The notes below the pieces were generated by a model, which ran no database searches, was not told the origin of the DNA, and saw only the letters and a list, made by a program, of their open reading frames with translations. The translations under genes were made by a program, and so were the position numbers. A DNA stretch of 64,000 nt from the NCBI RefSeq assembly GCF_009742825.1, contig NZ_WPCE01000001.1, forward strand, positions 1 to 64,000, in the 5' to 3' direction. Of this stretch, positions 1 to 9,160 are shown one piece after another (within the stretch, counting starts at the first letter, position 1; each line of letters begins with the position of its first letter). Source of the stretch: Halorubrum sp. CBA1125. GTDB taxonomy: Archaea; Halobacteriota; Halobacteria; Halobacteriales; Haloferacaceae.

Positions 1-2
1 AG

Positions 3-158
<156 letters not shown>

Positions 159-231
159 GTTTTTCCCAAATTTCTGTACAGCCGGCGCCGTCTTCGATGT
201 CGTGAAGATGGTCTTGCTCTCGACCCGACTC

Positions 232-252
232 GTTACTCATTGTATGAGTAAC
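232..252. promoter_or_regulatory. Perfect 9-bp palindrome upstream of the TrmB-type regulator
   Basis: Arms GTTACTCAT and ATGAGTAAC are separated by TGT. A TATA-like stretch (tatatta, about 270-277) lies between it and the start codon at 357, so an activator or autoregulator could bind just upstream of the promoter. It contains TACT-N8-GAGTA, which fits the motif I recall for Halobacterium TrmB. No other gene start lies near it. Confidence 0.5.
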
Positions 253-356
253 CAATTGACACCCTCCTATATTAACTTATTGCCGTCACAACGAGTCGGG
301 CACACACAGTCCCACAGAGACGGAGGTTTAATTTCACGTACGGTGATGATCCGGTA

Positions 357-1217
357 ATGACCGAGGATCCGAGTAATCTACTCGCCGAACTCGACTTGAC
401 GGAGTACGAGGAACGAGCACTGGAGGAGCTACTCCTTATCGGACGAACCTCCGCGCCAGATCTCTCGGAAGCGACGGGAATCCCCAAAGCACGAATCTAC
501 GGTGTCCTCGAGTCCCTGGCCGACAACGGCTTTGTCAAGGTGATCCCAGGCCGCCCAAAGATGTATCAATCCAAGCCGCCCGCCGAGATTCTCGATCGCG
601 CAATCGAGGCCCGACGCCAAGAATTTGAGACGTATCAGCACACCCTCCAAGCCCTCCGCGAGGATTTCATCGAGACGTTCCAGCCGCTCTACGACTCCGC
701 CAGCGAAGAGGTTACCCCCACTGAAGAGCTGTTCTACGTCGTTGACGTCGGCGATCCAAGCGAAGAAGAAACCCGTCGGCTGTACCGCGAGGCTGACGAG
801 CACATCGACATCGTCACCAAGAGCTTCGAATACCTCGACGCCGTCGAACCAACACTCGAATCCGTCCTCACCGACGACCGCACCCTCCGGATTCTGTTCT
901 TACACCCGACGCACCTCACGGCAGAGAATCGGTCGATCCAGCGGGAGATCGTCGAACACGTCCACGAATCGTATCCCGGTATCGAGACGCGATTCAGCGA
1001 GAACCCCCTCCCGTGGCGGGGCACGATCATCGACCCGAGCATGGACTACGACCGGGGTGCCGCGATCGTGCTCGTCGAAGAAAAAGACATTCCCCTGCAT
1101 AAGCGACAAGCCGCCGTCACCGAAAACGGCTCGTTCGTGGCCGGCCTTGAACGGTACTTCGAGTTAACCTGGACGTACGAGAGTACCCAGGAATACGCTC
1201 CCCCGGACGAGATCTAG
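357..1217 (+). CDS. TrmB family transcriptional regulator
   Basis: A 286-residue regulator. Residues about 10-75 form the TrmB winged-helix domain (LDLTEYEERALEELL, then PKARIYGVLESL as recognition region and GRPKMYQ as wing). A helical linker (about 78-120) and a C-terminal effector domain follow. TrmB proteins control sugar and central metabolism genes in archaea. The gene heads a region of sugar-nucleotide enzymes on the opposite strand, so a role in switching glycan genes is plausible but inferred. The palindrome at 232-252 is a candidate binding site. The start at 357 gives a domain beginning typical of the family. Confidence 0.85.
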   Translation: MTEDPSNLLAELDLTEYEERALEELLLIGRTSAPDLSEATGIPKARIYGVLESLADNGFVKVIPGRPKMYQSKPPAEILDRAIEARRQEFETYQHTLQALREDFIETFQPLYDSASEEVTPTEELFYVVDVGDPSEEETRRLYREADEHIDIVTKSFEYLDAVEPTLESVLTDDRTLRILFLHPTHLTAENRSIQREIVEHVHESYPGIETRFSENPLPWRGTIIDPSMDYDRGAAIVLVEEKDIPLHKRQAAVTENGSFVAGLERYFELTWTYESTQEYAPPDEI

Positions 1218-1271
1218 CGACCGAACTGGGTGCGTAGCTGCACTGCGCTCGCCTCCAGTTCGGCTTTCGTT

Positions 1272-2285
1272 TCACTCCCCGTCGGTAGCCGTGTCGCCGA
1301 GGAGTCGACGAATTGAGCTCTCAACGGAGTGGGTGGGCTCCCAACCCAGCTCGGTGCGGGCCTTCGTGGTGTCGACGGTGAAGTCCTCCACGAGCGTTTC
1401 GTCCTCGCCGCGGGGGTTCTCGACGAGTTCGACGGCGACGTGCTCGCCGCGTTCCTCGGCGGCGATCGCCTGGACGCGTTCGGCGACAGCCTGGACACTC
1501 GGGTCCTCGTCGGAGGCGATCTCGAACTTCTCGACGCCCGTCTCGCCGGCGTCGAGCCGGTCGAGGAGGTGTTCGGTGCTGTGGACGTACGCGCGGGCGA
1601 CGTCGTCGACGTGAACGTAGTTGCGTGATTGCGTGCCCGGCTCGTAGACCGTGAGCGGCTCGCCGCTCAGCGCGCGATTCACGAAGAAGTTGATGACCGT
1701 CCCCTTCGAGACGCGCTGGCCGTCGATTGCGTGTTCGCCGTAGAGGTTCGATTTGAGGAAGAGGTGGGCGGGGAACGCGTCCGCGGCGAACGCCTCGATC
1801 GACCGTTCACCGATGAGTTTCGTTCGGCCGTACCAGTTGAACGGGTCGCGGGGGTCGTCGACGGCGATCGGGAACGACTCGGGGTCACCGAGCACCGCCA
1901 TGCTGAACGGGAACACGAGGCCGGCGCCGGTCTTCCGACAGAACCACGCCACGTTGTTCGTCCCCGTGACGTTGACGTCGTACGCGAGGTCCTGGTTCTG
2001 TTGGCAGTCGTCGACGCCACTGATGGCGGCGAGATGCAGGACGACGTCGGCGCCGTCGAGGGCGGCCTCGAGTTCGCTGCGATTCCGGACGTCGACGTGG
2101 TCGACGGTGACGTCACCGATCTGGCGAACGTCGCCCAGGTAGAAGTTGTCGAGCGCGACGTACCGCCAGTCGGGATGCCGATCGGTGAGGCGTTTGACGA
2201 CGCGACTCCCGATGTAGCCGGCCGCACCGGTAATAGCGATCTGTGGCGACGCGTCAGTGGGTGTGGGTGACTCGGATTCGGACAT
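1272..2285 (-). CDS. NAD-dependent sugar-nucleotide epimerase/dehydratase (SDR)
   Basis: A 337-residue extended SDR. The Rossmann motif GAAGYIGSRV sits at about residues 19-28 and the catalytic Y-x3-K in WYGRTKLIG. A C-terminal region YVHVDDVARAY is typical of GalE/RmlB-like enzymes that act on the sugar of a UDP- or dTDP-sugar. The exact substrate cannot be read from sequence. Only 4 bases separate it from the next epimerase gene upstream (2290-3258), so the two are probably co-transcribed. An acidic N-terminal extension of about 12 residues precedes the Rossmann strand. Confidence 0.85.
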   Translation of the reverse strand: MSESESPTPTDASPQIAITGAAGYIGSRVVKRLTDRHPDWRYVALDNFYLGDVRQIGDVTVDHVDVRNRSELEAALDGADVVLHLAAISGVDDCQQNQDLAYDVNVTGTNNVAWFCRKTGAGLVFPFSMAVLGDPESFPIAVDDPRDPFNWYGRTKLIGERSIEAFAADAFPAHLFLKSNLYGEHAIDGQRVSKGTVINFFVNRALSGEPLTVYEPGTQSRNYVHVDDVARAYVHSTEHLLDRLDAGETGVEKFEIASDEDPSVQAVAERVQAIAAEERGEHVAVELVENPRGEDETLVEDFTVDTTKARTELGWEPTHSVESSIRRLLGDTATDGE

Positions 2286-2289
2286 GGCG

Positions 2290-3258
2290 TTAGGTCGTGG
2301 GGTGGCTGGTGAGCTGGTCGCTGCGCGTGAAGCTCTCGGCGAGGGTACGGACGCCCTCGCGGAGCGTGCGTTCCGGGGCGTATCCGGTCTCGTCGAGGCG
2401 GTCGAAGTTCACGTGGTAGGACGGGCCGGGGTGTTCGTCCCGCAGGTACGTGATCTCGAGGCCGTGGTTGAGCTCGTCTTTGACGATCTCGGCGATGGTT
2501 TCGATCCGGTAGTTCTGGTCGGTCGCGCCCACGTTGTAGACGTCCCGTGGCCAGGCGCCGGGGTCGAGGGCGGCGTGTTTGTACGCGCGGGCGGCGTCCG
2601 TGACGTGGATGAACGGCCGCCAGTTGCTGCCGTCGCCGTAGACGGTGAGCGGGCGGTCGGTGAGCGCGCGGAACACGAAGTAGTTCACCACGAGGTTGAA
2701 CCGGACGCCCGGCGCGTAGCCGTAGTTCGTGCTCATCCGGAGCGCGGTCGCGTCGAATCCGTGCTCGGCCTGGGCCTCGCGGACGCGGGTCTCGGCCTCG
2801 AGTTTGGCTTCCGCGTACGGATTCAGCGGGTCGGGCTCGACGGTCTCGTCGATGTCGGTGCTCGAGGCCCGTCCGTAGAGGTTACACGAGGACGCGAACA
2901 CGACGTTGTCGACGCCGAGCTTGCCGGCCGCCCGGACGACGTTCTCGGTGCCGTCGTAGTTGACGTCGAAGGTCTCCTCGCGGCGCTCGTGCGTGCTGTC
3001 CGCGCCGGTGATCGCGGCGAGGTGGACCACGGTGTCGACGTTCCGCATCGCGTTCTCGACGTCGCCGTACTCGCGGACGTCCCCGCGGTGGAAGTCGAGC
3101 CGGTCGGTCGTGCCGAGGCCGATTCCCATGAGGTTGCGCGGGGTGCCGGCGGCGAGGCTGTCGAGGACGGTGACGCGTTCGACGCGGTCGTCGTCCAGCA
3201 GCCGCGGGAGGAGCGCGCTCCCGATGTAGCCGCAGCCGCCCGTCACGAGGATGCGCAT
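2290..3258 (-). CDS. NAD-dependent epimerase/dehydratase (GalE-like SDR)
   Basis: I chose the internal ATG at 3258 because the protein then begins MRILVTGGCGYIGSALL, with the Rossmann strand at the N-terminus. The longer reading from 3303 adds 15 unconserved residues. Further features are a SSCNLYG serine region, YAEAKLEAE as Y-x3-K, and a TNYGYAPGVR substrate loop. It is probably a UDP-sugar epimerase or dehydratase for glycan precursors. It forms a tight pair with 1272-2285, and the two share only the general SDR plan, so they likely act on different substrates or steps. Confidence 0.85.
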   Translation of the reverse strand: MRILVTGGCGYIGSALLPRLLDDDRVERVTVLDSLAAGTPRNLMGIGLGTTDRLDFHRGDVREYGDVENAMRNVDTVVHLAAITGADSTHERREETFDVNYDGTENVVRAAGKLGVDNVVFASSCNLYGRASSTDIDETVEPDPLNPYAEAKLEAETRVREAQAEHGFDATALRMSTNYGYAPGVRFNLVVNYFVFRALTDRPLTVYGDGSNWRPFIHVTDAARAYKHAALDPGAWPRDVYNVGATDQNYRIETIAEIVKDELNHGLEITYLRDEHPGPSYHVNFDRLDETGYAPERTLREGVRTLAESFTRSDQLTSHPTT

Positions 3259-3387
3259 ATTGGGGTCAAGGGGTGACTCGGGAGGTAAAGCATTCGATAC
3301 CACTTTCGGATGGTCGATCCGGTTGCGCGCCGAGGCGTGGGCGTCGCTCGAACAGGTTTATGCGTGATTGGGGCGTACGTCACGGCA

Positions 3388-3660
3388 ATGGCGACGAAGG
3401 CCAACCGGGACGACGGTCGGCGCCGGGACATTCGCTTGATCCAGAACCCCGACGACCAGTGGACCGCCCGCGACCTGGATCACGAGCTGTCGGCACAGGG
3501 TGCCACCCGCGAAGCCGCCCTCGACGCCCTCGACGACGTCGTCGCCGCGGCCCACGGGGACGGCGGCCACCCGCCGACCGACGAGGAGCTTCGCGACCTC
3601 GGCGTCGAACCCGACGCGGCCCGCCAGCAGCGCGACGACCTCCCCGACGTGCTCGAATGA
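3388..3660 (+). CDS. hicB: HicB-family antitoxin
   Basis: A 90-residue protein starting MATKANRDDGRRRDIRLI. It has the HicB RNase-H-like fold signature: a short strand set (IRLIQNPDDQWTARDLD), the GATREAALDALDDVV helix, then an acidic tail. HicB neutralises the HicA mRNA interferase and normally represses its own promoter. Its stop overlaps the HicA start (ATGA at 3657-3660), the usual translational coupling. I preferred the ATG at 3388 over 3310 because the upstream residues are not family-like and a TATA-like gtttatgcg stretch precedes it. Confidence 0.8.
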   Translation: MATKANRDDGRRRDIRLIQNPDDQWTARDLDHELSAQGATREAALDALDDVVAAAHGDGGHPPTDEELRDLGVEPDAARQQRDDLPDVLE

Positions 3661-3911
3661 CGAGGCGGGATTTCTCCGGCGAAGAGATCTATCGCGTGCT
3701 CGTCAACGTGGGGGGGGTTCAACACGTCCGCACGACCGGCGACCACCTGATACTCCGGTGGGAGCCGCCGGCCGACCACGATTCGGCGCCGCGCGTCGTT
3801 TCGGTCCCGCTCCACGACTCGGTGAGTATCGGGACACTCCGCGCCATCGCGGACAGCGCCGGCGCGGCGGACTTCGACGCGTTTTGCGAGTGGATCGCCG
3901 AGAATTCGTAA
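3657..3911 (+). CDS. hicA: HicA-family mRNA interferase toxin
   Basis: An 84-residue protein of the HicA double-stranded-RNA-binding-fold family. It carries FSGEEIYRVLVNVGG, then HVRTTGDHLILRWEPP with the catalytic histidine in TGDH, and VSVPLHD later. The family cleaves mRNA when not bound by HicB. This is the archaeal version with the WEPP insertion. It is coupled to hicB and lies alone on the plus strand between minus-strand epimerase genes, as a mobile toxin-antitoxin module would. It looks intact. Confidence 0.85.
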   Translation: MTRRDFSGEEIYRVLVNVGGVQHVRTTGDHLILRWEPPADHDSAPRVVSVPLHDSVSIGTLRAIADSAGAADFDAFCEWIAENS

Positions 3912-3920
3912 CCGGCGCGG

Positions 3921-5102
3921 TCAGTCCTCGAGGCGGTCTTCGAGGACGCCGGGCAGGAAGCGGTCCTCGTGGGCCGCGATGACGTCGGCGCGGTCGGTGA
4001 GCGTCGCGAAGACGTCCTGGATGCCTGCCTCGAAGTCTTGCGCCTGGTCGCCGATGAGGTCCATGTAGCGGTCGTTCTCGATCTCCATCTTGTGGGTCTC
4101 GTCCTCGTCGCGCGGGTTCTCGAAGTGTTCGACGGCGACGTCGAGGCCGTGGTCGGTGCCGACGTCGGCGATGGTGTTCGCGATCTCGACGATGCTGATC
4201 GCGCGCGTGACCTGGTTGTAGACCGCGTGGTCGGCGGGCCGGTCGTCGGGGTCGGCGAGCGCGAGCCGGGCGAGCCCCTCGACGGCGTCTTCGAGGCTGA
4301 CGAAGGGTTTGCGCTGTTCGCCCTTGCCGTAGACGGTGACGGGGTAGCCCGCGACGGCCTGCGCGGCGAAGCGGTGCGCGACGGTGCCGAAGTAGTAGTC
4401 GAAGTCGAACCGCGTGTTCAGCCGGTCGTCGGCGCGCGTCTCTTCGGTCTGGGTGCCGTAGACGATGGCCGTCCGGACGTCGCTGACCGGGATGTCGAAC
4501 TGCTGGTGGGCGAGTCGCATGTTGGCCGCGTCGTGGCTCTTGGTGAGGTGGTACCACGAGCCCGCCATCGCGGGGAAGGGCACCTCGTCGCGTTCGCCCC
4601 GGTTCTCCATGGTGGCGCCGCCCTCGGGGATGGGGAACTCGGGGGCGCCGTAGACGCCCGTCGTGGTGGTCTCGACGAAGTGGGTGTCGGCCAGGTCGTG
4701 CTCCTCGAGCCCCCACAGGAGGTTGCGGGTCGCCTGGAGGTTGTTGTGCTGGGTGTAGTTGGCGCGCTCGCCGTTGATCTGGGAATAGGGCGCGGAGGGC
4801 TGGGCCGCGGTGTGGACGACCGTGTCGGGCTCGTGGACCGCGAGGAGCTCGTCGACGAAGTCCTTGTCCGTGAGGTCGCCCTCGACGAACGAGAGGTTGG
4901 TGAGGCCGTGGACGTCCTCGGCGGCGGCGAGGCGGGTCTGGATGGGGGCGACCGGGGTGGCCGAGACGGAGCCGATCTCGTCGACCCACTCGCGGCGCGC
5001 GAAGTTGTCGACGAGGAGGACGCGGTCGTCGGTTCTGGAGGCGATTCGTAAAGCTGTGGGCCAGCCGACGTAGCCGTCGGCGCCCGTGAGGAGGATCGTC
5101 AT
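3921..5102 (-). CDS. UDP-sulfoquinovose synthase-like SDR (SqdB/Agl3 type)
   Basis: A 393-residue protein, longer than ordinary SDR epimerases and matching SQD1/Agl3-type enzymes. It has the N-terminal motif MTILLTGADGYVGWPTA, a conserved-looking AQPSAPYSQ segment, the TTTTGVYGAPEFPIPEG loop and the catalytic YHLTKSHDAAN (Y-x3-K). This family makes UDP-sulfoquinovose from UDP-glucose and sulfite. In archaea it supplies sulfated sugars for S-layer and archaellin N-glycans. The frameshifted UDP-glucose-type nucleotidyltransferase upstream would supply the substrate. I am fairly sure of the family; the product is inferred. Confidence 0.75.
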   Translation of the reverse strand: MTILLTGADGYVGWPTALRIASRTDDRVLLVDNFARREWVDEIGSVSATPVAPIQTRLAAAEDVHGLTNLSFVEGDLTDKDFVDELLAVHEPDTVVHTAAQPSAPYSQINGERANYTQHNNLQATRNLLWGLEEHDLADTHFVETTTTGVYGAPEFPIPEGGATMENRGERDEVPFPAMAGSWYHLTKSHDAANMRLAHQQFDIPVSDVRTAIVYGTQTEETRADDRLNTRFDFDYYFGTVAHRFAAQAVAGYPVTVYGKGEQRKPFVSLEDAVEGLARLALADPDDRPADHAVYNQVTRAISIVEIANTIADVGTDHGLDVAVEHFENPRDEDETHKMEIENDRYMDLIGDQAQDFEAGIQDVFATLTDRADVIAAHEDRFLPGVLEDRLED

Positions 5103-5329
5103 GGTTACTCAAGATGTGGGTAAGTGCATCACATCAAAAAGCCATCGAAGAATCCTATCTAGGAGGTGTGCGAGGAGATAACCGTGGGAACCGAGACGGC
5201 GAAATTAGTGGTCGAACGCAGAAGCGAGGGTGGTAGAGAATTGGCGAGCGTGGATCTGGAGTCTGATCCAGTCAAGGAATTTCACTGTGGTGAAAAGAAC
5301 TTTGATGGTGTACCGTATCCGCTAATGAC

Positions 5330-6077
5330 ATGAAGGCTGTCGTACTCGCGGCCGGCGAAGGAACGCGACTCCGTCCCCTCACCGAGGACAAGCCCAAGGG
5401 GATGGTGGAGGTCGCGGACGAACCTCTGCTCACGCACTGTTTCGACCAGCTGATCGGGTTGGGCGCCGACGAGCTCGTCGTCGTCGTCGGCTACCTGAAG
5501 GAGGTGATCATCGACCACTACGGCGACGCGTACGAGGGCGTGCCGATCACCTACGCGCATCAGCGCGAACAGTAATGGACTAGCCCACGCGCTGTTGACC
5601 GTCGAGGAGCACATCGACGACGACTTCATGCTGATCCTCGGGGACAACGTCTTCGAGGCGAACATCCAGGACGTGGTGCGGCGCCAGCGCGAGGACCGCG
5701 CGGACGCCGCGTTCCTCGTCGAGGAAGTGCCGTGGGACGAGGCGTCGCGGTACGGCGTGTGTGACACGAATCAGTACGGCGAGATCACCGACGTGGTCGA
5801 GAAGCCCGACGACCCGCCGAGCAACCTGGTGATGACCGGATTCTACACGTTCACGCCAGCGATCTTCCACGCGTGTCACCTCGTCCAGCCGTCTGGGCGT
5901 GGGGAGTACGAGATCAGTGACGCGATCGACCTCTTGATTCAATCGGGGCGGACGATCGACGCGATTCCACTCGACGGGTGGCGCGTCGACGTCGGGTATC
6001 CGGAGGATCGCGAGGAGGCCGAGGCGCGGTTGGAGGGGGAGTTCGAAGCGGGTGAGACGGCTGAAGCGGGGGACTGA
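5330..6077 (+). pseudogene. AglF-like sugar-1-phosphate nucleotidyltransferase, one frameshift
   Basis: The two halves of one gene lie in different frames. The first (5330-5575) begins MKAVVLAAGEGTRLRPL and has the RPL..KPKGM nucleotide-binding motif, ending QREQ-stop. The second resumes with GLAHALLTVEEH, LGDNVFE and GWRVDVGYPED. At 5569-5580 the sequence is cag-taat-gga; removing one T gives a continuous QREQNGLAHALL. The repaired length, about 248 residues, matches AglF-type glucose-1-phosphate uridylyltransferases. It is either a recent pseudogene or a sequencing error. It sits divergent from the sulfoquinovose synthase-like gene. Confidence 0.8.
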
Positions 6078-6219
6078 GTACGTACGAGCCGGCCACGTGG
6101 CCCATCGGAGGAGCGTGACAGATATACATAATCTCGTATAATATTCAGTTCCGACACAGATTAGAGAAGTAGATGATAACCAACAGTTTCATACTGCCCA
6201 TAGAGTGAGTTTAGCGTAT

Positions 6220-7641
6220 ATGAAAAGAGAGCAGCCAAATATTCTCCTCGTTGTTCTAGATAGTGTCAGAGCGAAGAATACCAGCCTCCACAACTATCCT
6301 ATCGAAACAACTCCAAATTTGAATTCCTTCTCAGAAAACGCGACGAAATACACACAAGCGCGGGCACCGGGGATTCATAGCATCGCAAGCCATGCGAGCA
6401 TCTTTTCTGGCTATCATGTGGAAGAACACAAACTGTTTGAGCATGAATCTAATTTAGATGAAAATAGCAGTATTTGGCCGCAATTAGTACAGGATTATGG
6501 ATATTCTACTGGACTCTTTTCGCCGAATGTCGTCATTACTGAGGCGTCAAACTTGGCGGAGCACTTCCAGTATACCGTCGGTCCGAAACGCTTCACTCAC
6601 CCAGAGTCGGGACTCACGCACCTGGATTTCGAGGATAAGATTTCAACATCAAGATTCATTAAGAGGGCTCTCAAACATCAGAAACCAATCCAGTCTCTAA
6701 TCAACGGGTTCAAATATAAATTCGAAGAGCTAACTTCGCAAGATCCAGAGGCTGAACAAGCCGAAATATATATATCCGAATTTCTTGACTGGCAAGAAGA
6801 TCAGGAAGGGCCGTGGGCGGCGTGTATCAATCTGATGGACGCCCATTATCCGTACGTCGCACAACCAGAGTTTAGACTCTATGATGACGAACAACTTCGA
6901 TCGCTTACAGAATATTTTGAACCTCCGATGTCTCGGCAGATTTTATGTGAGGGGAGATGGTGGGCGCTCTCTGCGTTGGAGTGTCTATACGACGAATGTA
7001 TTAGACAGGCCGACGCAGCGATTAGAACATTATTAGATAGCCTGAAGAGAAACGATCAATACGACGACACCCTTATTATTGTCACAAGCGATCACGGCGA
7101 AGCCTTCGGGGAGTTCAGCCAAGTTTCACCACGGGTTCGACTGTGTGATCACAGTTGGGGGATTCACGAAGTACAAACACACGTACCATTAGTGGTGAAA
7201 CATCCGGGACAAACAGATAGCGAGCGGATCGATTCGCCCGCCTCCTTAACCGAGTTCCCCGCAGTAGTACGTAAATCGATAGCCGGCAATGACTCTTTAT
7301 CTTTCGTTCCCGAATCTGGACGAGTACTCTCCTCAACATATCGCGTTCCAGAACCGGGTATCACACTTCCAAAAACGGTGAACAAGGATGATTACCTCGG
7401 TCCTTGGAGAGCTGTGTATGAGACCGACGGCACGGTAGTTATTAAGTATTCAACACATAGAGAAGACGGTGCGACGGTGACGATTGACTCCGCCCAAGAG
7501 TACCACACCGTCGCGCGAGAATACCCTTCGAGAGTAGATGAGATTTTTTCTAGATTGAATGATTCGGGGGTCAAATCTGGTCTCAACGATCCAGACGAGG
7601 AGATAGAGGATCGTTTAGAAGCTTTAGGATACATGCGATGA
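6220..7641 (+). CDS. Sulfatase/alkaline-phosphatase-fold hydrolase
   Basis: A 473-residue protein starting MKREQPNILLVVLDSVRA (ATG at 6220; a GTG at 6205 would add five residues). The N-terminal metal-binding strand and the C-terminal TSDHGEAFGE motif are those of the sulfatase/phosphoglycerate mutase superfamily. The region that carries the formylglycine precursor reads SIASH rather than C/S-x-P-x-R, so activity on sulfate esters is uncertain; phosphotransfer to glycans is an alternative. No signal peptide is visible. It starts the AT-rich glycan island and is followed after 13 bases by a flippase gene, probably in one operon. Confidence 0.75.
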   Translation: MKREQPNILLVVLDSVRAKNTSLHNYPIETTPNLNSFSENATKYTQARAPGIHSIASHASIFSGYHVEEHKLFEHESNLDENSSIWPQLVQDYGYSTGLFSPNVVITEASNLAEHFQYTVGPKRFTHPESGLTHLDFEDKISTSRFIKRALKHQKPIQSLINGFKYKFEELTSQDPEAEQAEIYISEFLDWQEDQEGPWAACINLMDAHYPYVAQPEFRLYDDEQLRSLTEYFEPPMSRQILCEGRWWALSALECLYDECIRQADAAIRTLLDSLKRNDQYDDTLIIVTSDHGEAFGEFSQVSPRVRLCDHSWGIHEVQTHVPLVVKHPGQTDSERIDSPASLTEFPAVVRKSIAGNDSLSFVPESGRVLSSTYRVPEPGITLPKTVNKDDYLGPWRAVYETDGTVVIKYSTHREDGATVTIDSAQEYHTVAREYPSRVDEIFSRLNDSGVKSGLNDPDEEIEDRLEALGYMR

Positions 7642-7654
7642 TGGCGGGTCATAA

Positions 7655-9154
7655 ATGAGCGAAGAACGCTCCACACTCGGCGTTGTATCCGGTGGAGCAG
7701 TACTATTTTTTGTCGGAAAGGTGGCCTCGAACGTATCGAACTTTCTGTTACAGATCCTTCTGACCCGTACTCTGGGTGCCGCATCGTACGGTGTGTACTC
7801 GTATGCTCAGACGATCCTGTCGGTCGTCGGAGTGTTCGCTCGACTTGGGGTGACGGAGTCGATCATGCGGTTCGTCCCGGAGTTCGAAGACAAAAAGACT
7901 ACACAGGGAGGATATATCACGATTGCGTTCAGCACGTCGATCATCGGGGCGATCGTCGTTTCCGTACTGCTGTTCAGCTTTGCTGGCCAGATAAACGAAC
8001 TAACACTCGAGAATCCACTCTTTACCGATGTCCTCCGAATCCTTGCGCTATTTCTCCCCCTCCAGGTGAGTATACAGGCAATATCCAACACGTTCCGGGC
8101 TTTCGAAGACGCAAGAAACCAGATCTTCATCAGAGATGTCCTCGTTCCGGTATTGAACGTCGTGTCGGTCGCGATAGCGCTCATGCTCGGAGCGACGATC
8201 GTCGGGGCAAGCGCTGCGGTCGCGTTCGCTGGTCTCCTCGCGGTGGCGATCTCTCTCAGTTTGCTCATCAAACGGATCGACATCCACGTGAACTTCGACA
8301 TCGGTCGAGAAGAATTATACGAGTACTACAATTTCTCCATCCCATTGACGCTCACTGCCGCGGGATCGCTTCTATACACCAACGTTGATCGATTGATGAT
8401 CGGCTACTTTCTCGGTGAAGTGGAAGTCGGAATCTACGGGGTGGCGATAGGACTTGCGACTGTAACTGGGCTAGCCCTGTCGGGGTTGAATCAATTGTTT
8501 CCTCCGATCGCGTCGAAACTACACTCTCGAGACGAGCGCGAAGAACTCCAGAAGGTGTTTAAGACCGTCACGAGGTGGAGTTTTACGCTGTGTTTGTTGC
8601 CCGCAGTACTGCTGTACACGTTTCGACTCGAGGTGTTAGCGCTTTTCGGGTCCGAGTTCACTCGTGGTTCCGTCGTACTGTCATTATTTGTCGCGGGTCA
8701 GATAATCCGCAGCGCGGTCGGACCGAGCGGATACATGCTCATGATGAGTAAACACCAGTACGTTGTGCTGTTCAATCGCTGGTTCCTCGGGGTTTCAAAC
8801 GTGATCGCGAATTACATCTTGATCACCAGATACGGGTTCGTGGGGGCAGCTGTGGCGTCCGCTCTCACGCTCTCCTTGGTCAATTTATTTCGAATTCTTG
8901 AACTTTGGATTTTGGAGCGATACAACCCGTACACACGGCGATATTTGAAACCAGTCCTTGCTGGCGTAATCGTGGTCGTATTGATGCGTCCGATACGGAC
9001 GGCGTTACTCGGATACGGCATTCCAGAAATACTGCTGATTATGTTTGGAGGCATCAGCGGAACGCTCGGTTTCGTCGCTATTATCTATTTTCTTGGGATC
9101 GATCAGGTCGATTACGAGATGTATCGTGAATTAAGAGGAATCGAGGAGGAGTGA
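7655..9154 (+). CDS. Lipid-linked oligosaccharide flippase (Wzx/AglR-type)
   Basis: A 499-residue integral membrane protein with about 14 hydrophobic segments arranged like the MATE-like polysaccharide-transporter family. The start reads GGAVLFFVGKVASNVSNFLLQ and is followed by RTLGAASYGVYSYAQ. Such proteins flip dolichol-linked glycans across the membrane for surface assembly. Its position between a sulfatase-fold enzyme and glycosyltransferases fits that job. The C-terminus (YEMYRELRGIEEE) looks complete. An IS6 remnant begins 7 bases after the stop. Confidence 0.85.
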   Translation: MSEERSTLGVVSGGAVLFFVGKVASNVSNFLLQILLTRTLGAASYGVYSYAQTILSVVGVFARLGVTESIMRFVPEFEDKKTTQGGYITIAFSTSIIGAIVVSVLLFSFAGQINELTLENPLFTDVLRILALFLPLQVSIQAISNTFRAFEDARNQIFIRDVLVPVLNVVSVAIALMLGATIVGASAAVAFAGLLAVAISLSLLIKRIDIHVNFDIGREELYEYYNFSIPLTLTAAGSLLYTNVDRLMIGYFLGEVEVGIYGVAIGLATVTGLALSGLNQLFPPIASKLHSRDEREELQKVFKTVTRWSFTLCLLPAVLLYTFRLEVLALFGSEFTRGSVVLSLFVAGQIIRSAVGPSGYMLMMSKHQYVVLFNRWFLGVSNVIANYILITRYGFVGAAVASALTLSLVNLFRILELWILERYNPYTRRYLKPVLAGVIVVVLMRPIRTALLGYGIPEILLIMFGGISGTLGFVAIIYFLGIDQVDYEMYRELRGIEEE

Positions 9155-9160
9155 TCCGTC

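Noticed and set aside
3703-5112. Long minus-strand arginine-rich open frame over the sulfoquinovose synthase-like gene
   Set aside because: It is a shadow of the GC-rich gene at 3921-5102 in another frame; composition is almost all Arg/Pro/His and no motif is present. The same applies to long plus-strand frames opposite the epimerases, glmS and acr3.
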